This document shows positions 61,189 to 64,000 of a stretch of 64,000 nt of DNA, one piece after another (within the stretch, counting starts at the first letter, position 1; each line of letters starts with the position of its first letter). Position numbers and translations under genes: made by a program. The notes beneath the pieces are model-generated. The model did no database searches, was not told the origin of the DNA, and was given only the letters and a program-made list of their open reading frames with translations. Source of the DNA: Dryomyza anilis (lineage: Eukaryota > Arthropoda > Insecta > Diptera > Dryomyzidae); contig OX638131.1 of NCBI GenBank assembly GCA_951804985.1, forward strand, positions 104,924,464 through 104,988,463, read 5' to 3'.

Positions 61189-61466
61189 ATAGAGATTTGT
61201 TGCGCCAACCAACACTTTGACCAACCATCTAATTCGGTTCTCTCAACCACTTAGTTGGTTATTACTTTCAAAACTAAAAGAATTCAGTTTGGACTGCAAC
61301 CAATTTGGTACAGTTTTAGAACAATTTGAAGTGAGTATTTGAAGTAATATTTCAATGTTTCCGCCAACAAATTTGTAGCAAATTCATTTTAACCGAATAA
61401 GGTTGGTTGTTACAACTAACTTTTCCGTTCTTTCAACCTCGTGCCAAAAGAGATTTTACCTGTGCG
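61189..61466. mobile_element. MITE, TTGGTTGTTACAAC family, copy 1
   Basis: Begins near CATACGGAATAGAGATTTGT and ends CCAAAAGAGATTTTACCTGT. It contains CAACCACTTAGTTGGTTATT and GGTTGGTTGTTACAACTAAC. The termini are imperfect CACACAGAA-type inverted ends. It is the first of three head-to-tail copies. Confidence 0.7.
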
Positions 61467-61643
61467 AATAAGTACTCCGTATATTTAAAATATAGAGAGA
61501 ATAAAACACACACACACAAAGAGAACAAACAACACACAGAATAGAGATTTATTGCGCCAACCAACTCTTTGCTCAACCAACTAATTTGGTTCTCTCAACC
61601 GCTTAGTTGGTTGTTATTGTCAAAACTCAAAGAGTTCTAGTTT

Positions 61644-62544
61644 ATTATTATTATTGCTTCGGGGTGATGCACTGCGACCTGAATAGATCTATTGTGCCCC
61701 GCTTGATACCATGACTGAAGCCATTCTCAGCTGTGGCATCTCCCTATACTATTTATAGGGGGTTCTGGTTTTAAATAGTTCTATAAGATGTCCGTCAAGC
61801 CTATCTCAGTTAAAAACCTGATTATATGGTTAGGGTTCATCTTTCTAATATCGTTTGGACTTGGTTGTCGATTCCCAAGTATTTGCATTCTTGTACGCAT
61901 TAGCGCTAGACACGTTTCTAAAATGTGTTCTGAATCTTCATCGTCTTCTAGACAGAATCTACATGTGCTGTCAGTATGTATACCCATCCTAGTTAGATGT
62001 TTAGCAAGCCGACAATGACCTGTAAGAAGTCCTGTTAGAATTCTCAGGTTTTTCTTCGATAGCTTAATGTATTCTTTAAATCTTCTTAAGTCATAGGACC
62101 CAATGAATTTCTTTGATTGACGCATTTTAGCCTGCCCCAACCATAGGAGTTCTCTGGTGTTAAGTAGTTCTTCTCGTAAAAAATTTTACAACACTGTCAC
62201 CGAATCCACAAAAAGGTTCGGGTCCTATTAGCTTTGTGGCGGCTCCTTTCCGTGCAAGTTTGTCAGCTTCTTCATTGCCTTCTATTCCTCTGTATCCAGG
62301 GACCCAGAGTATGGTGACACTATTATTCATACCTAGTTTATTTATTTTACCTAGACATTCCCATACTAGTTCTGAATTGATCTCGTAAGATTCTAATGCC
62401 ATTATGGCTGCCTGGCTGTCCAACAGGATTGCTATATTTCTATTGCTATAATGCCTATCCAGATTGAACTGGATGCATCTATCTATAGCGTATATTTCCG
62501 CTTGAAAGATACTGGTGTATTTCCCCATGGCTTCGAAGTATTTC
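61644..62544 (-). mobile_element. 5'-truncated non-LTR retrotransposon (I/Jockey-like, with RNase H)
   Basis: A 901-bp insertion flanked by perfect 10-bp target duplications GTTCTAGTTT (61634-61643 and 62545-62554). On the - strand it ends in an (AAT)n tail, as in I-clade elements. It keeps the last part of ORF2: RNase H domain and C-terminal zinc-knuckle-like region. The 5' truncation is typical of target-primed reverse transcription. Confidence 0.9.
61781..62544 (-). pseudogene. LINE ORF2 C-terminus: RNase H and CCHC-like tail, broken
   Basis: The - strand frame ending at 62160 carries RNase H motifs: the Glu in FQAEIYAI, the Asp in LLDSQAAI, and WVPGYRGIEGNEEADKLARK. The usual His of the WVPGH motif is Tyr, and the first catalytic Asp (TDGS region) lies beyond the truncation. 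A frameshift in an A/T run near 62175-62185 moves the reading to the next frame (to 61781), which holds LLTGHCRLAKHL and the Cys/His cluster CRFCLEDDEDSEHILETC. The copy is dead. Confidence 0.9.
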
Positions 62545-62903
62545 GTTCTAGTTTAAACTGCAAGCAATTTCGAACAGTTTTAGAATAATTTGGAGTCTAT
62601 ACACACTAATATTTCAAGCGCCAACCGAATATGCAAGTTCTGCCAACAATTTTGTACAAGATTCATTTTAACCGAATGAAGTTAGTTGTTACAACTAACT
62701 TTTCCGTTCTTCCAACCTCATGCCAAAAGAGGATTTTTCTGTGTGAATAATCTCAGTACTCCGGATATTTAAAATATGGAAAGAATAAAATTAACTAAAG
62801 AAATCAAAATTGAAATCGATACCATAACTTCGAACCTGTATACCAAAACCGTTTCTTTATTATATTTAAATCGAAATCGTAACCAAAAGCAAACAAGAAA
62901 AAA

Positions 62904-63174
62904 ACGCACTGAATAGAGATTTGTTGCGCTCACCAACTCATTACCCAACCAAATTATTCGGTTCTGTCAATTGTTTACTCTTTGCTAATAGTCGAAACTA
63001 GTATGGACTACAACCAATTTCGAACCGTTTTAGAACAATTTGGAGAGTGTATAGGCTAATATTTTATGCGCCAACTGAATATGAAGTTGGTTATAATCGC
63101 AGAAAGTTGGTTGTTACAACTAACTTTTTCGTTCTTTCAATCTCATGCCAAAACAGGAGTTTTCTGCGTGTGTA
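62904..63174. mobile_element. MITE, TTGGTTGTTACAAC family, copy 3
   Basis: Begins near GCACTGAATAGAGATTTGTT, ends GGAGTTTTCTGCGTGTGTA, and is collinear with copies 1 and 2. The spacers between the three copies are about 65 and 158 bp of AT-rich DNA. Confidence 0.7.
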
Positions 63175-64000
63175 AATCATTAGAAAATTTAAAAATAGCA
63201 CCGTATATGAAACAGAAATGTAAAGAAAAATGACAACGCACACAAAACTATTTTCCATTTTCAATTAAATATTTGAAAAATTATATAAATTAGTCAGGTT
63301 TCACAAAAATGTGTCACACCACATGAAGTAGGTATTTTTTATGATTTTGCTTTAAAATATTTATTTTATGCAATATTTTAAAAGTCAATAATTTTGATAA
63401 ATTACACGATCGACGTTATTGATGACATTGAATATAATAAATATTAATAAAAAAACAACTAAAAGAAACTATGTTATCTTAAAAAATAAAGTTTTTAATC
63501 ATTACAAAAAAAAAAAATTGCAATACCTCTAAGTGACAGTTGTCATTCGTAAATATCGCTGACATTTTTTGTCAATCAAAAAGGTAACAACGCAAAGCAA
63601 TACCACTGAAATAAAACCAAAAAAACGAAAATAAAAAATTCCCCCCATGACAAGGATCAGCAGCATTGTGATTGTGCAGTGATTGAAGACTTTGCCAAAG
63701 CCGCGACGATAACATTGGTCAGTCGGATAACATGACGACTGACGACTACGCTGCAGCAATTGTCATTGCTATGTAAATGGCGCTGTCAAAGTGCCACAAA
63801 ATCCCACAACAGCGAGTGACTCTCGTCCTTAAGCTGGTGGATAATATTGAATGTTGTGAGGTTACGTTGCCATTGCCGTTGAGTTGCAAACGAGCAACTC
63901 GACAATAAGTTCCAATTGTCAGAGTCGTTAGGAAAGAGTTGCTTGGAATCGATGGATGGATGGATAGAGGTTGACTGGAGGATCAGTAGTTGGATGTTGG
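63175..64000. other. Intergenic, GC-richer at the end
   Basis: AT-rich to 63520, then GC-richer with GACAGTTGTCATT-type words. The 76-codon - strand frame at 63529-63759 has a hydrophobic stretch but no recognised family or splice context. Confidence 0.4.

Larger units (their letters stand above)
61532..62745. mobile_element. MITE, TTGGTTGTTACAAC family, copy 2, split by a LINE
   Basis: The left part, 61532-61643, and the right part, 62545-62745, join to match copies 1 and 3. The termini are ACACACAGAATAGAG and AGAGGATTTTTCTGTGTG. The element between them is a non-LTR retrotransposon fragment. Confidence 0.8.

Overview
The window looks like gene-poor, AT-rich nuclear DNA from a higher fly (Diptera, Brachycera, probably a schizophoran). 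The evidence is short GT-AG introns of about 50-80 nt, a chitin-binding RR-2 cuticle protein, a fly-type fibrinogen-related protein, an INE-1/DINE-1-like element, an RNase H-bearing non-LTR retrotransposon fragment with an (ATT)n tail, and many short terminal-inverted-repeat elements. The species cannot be named from the sequence alone.

Three protein-coding genes are well supported. (1) A four-exon secreted fibrinogen-related protein on the + strand (32003-33537). (2) A two-exon, histidine-rich RR-2 cuticular protein on the - strand (36418-37213), with a TATA box. (3) A six-exon, 477-residue secreted protein of unknown family on the - strand (54174-55938). All five of its introns are phase 1, its short modules contain RPxP motifs, and its tail is an Asn/Gln/Glu-rich 7-residue repeat. 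Two weaker spliced small-ORF candidates are at 2901-3329 and at 20508-20699; the second lies inside a transposable element.

Repeats fill most of the rest. Six arrays of one 19-bp satellite monomer (about 1.2-1.7, 3.6-5.5, 12.2-13.9, 33.6-35.6, 49.2-51.0 and 56.9-58.8 kb) occupy close to 10 kb, in both orientations. Each monomer is itself a 7-bp-stem hairpin. A second minisatellite family built on GACAATTCTT units occurs at 16.9-18.6 and 52.1-53.9 kb, with a related form at 31.3-31.5 kb. Interspersed elements include a tRNA-derived SINE family (23.9, 24.7 and 52.7 kb) with clear target-site duplications at two copies, a hAT-like element with an 8-bp duplication, several TA-flanked MITEs, foldback elements, a Helitron-like element with internal minisatellites, an INE-1-like element, a tandem array of about 250-bp units (39.9-41.6 kb), and a 5'-truncated RNase H-bearing LINE inserted in a MITE with a 10-bp duplication.

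The three genes show no sign of acting in one pathway. All three predicted products are secreted. GC-richer non-coding islands (for example 0.7-1.1, 11.4-11.8, 42.9-43.8, 47.9-49.0, 59.0-59.6 and 63.5-64.0 kb) have no convincing coding content and may be regulatory.
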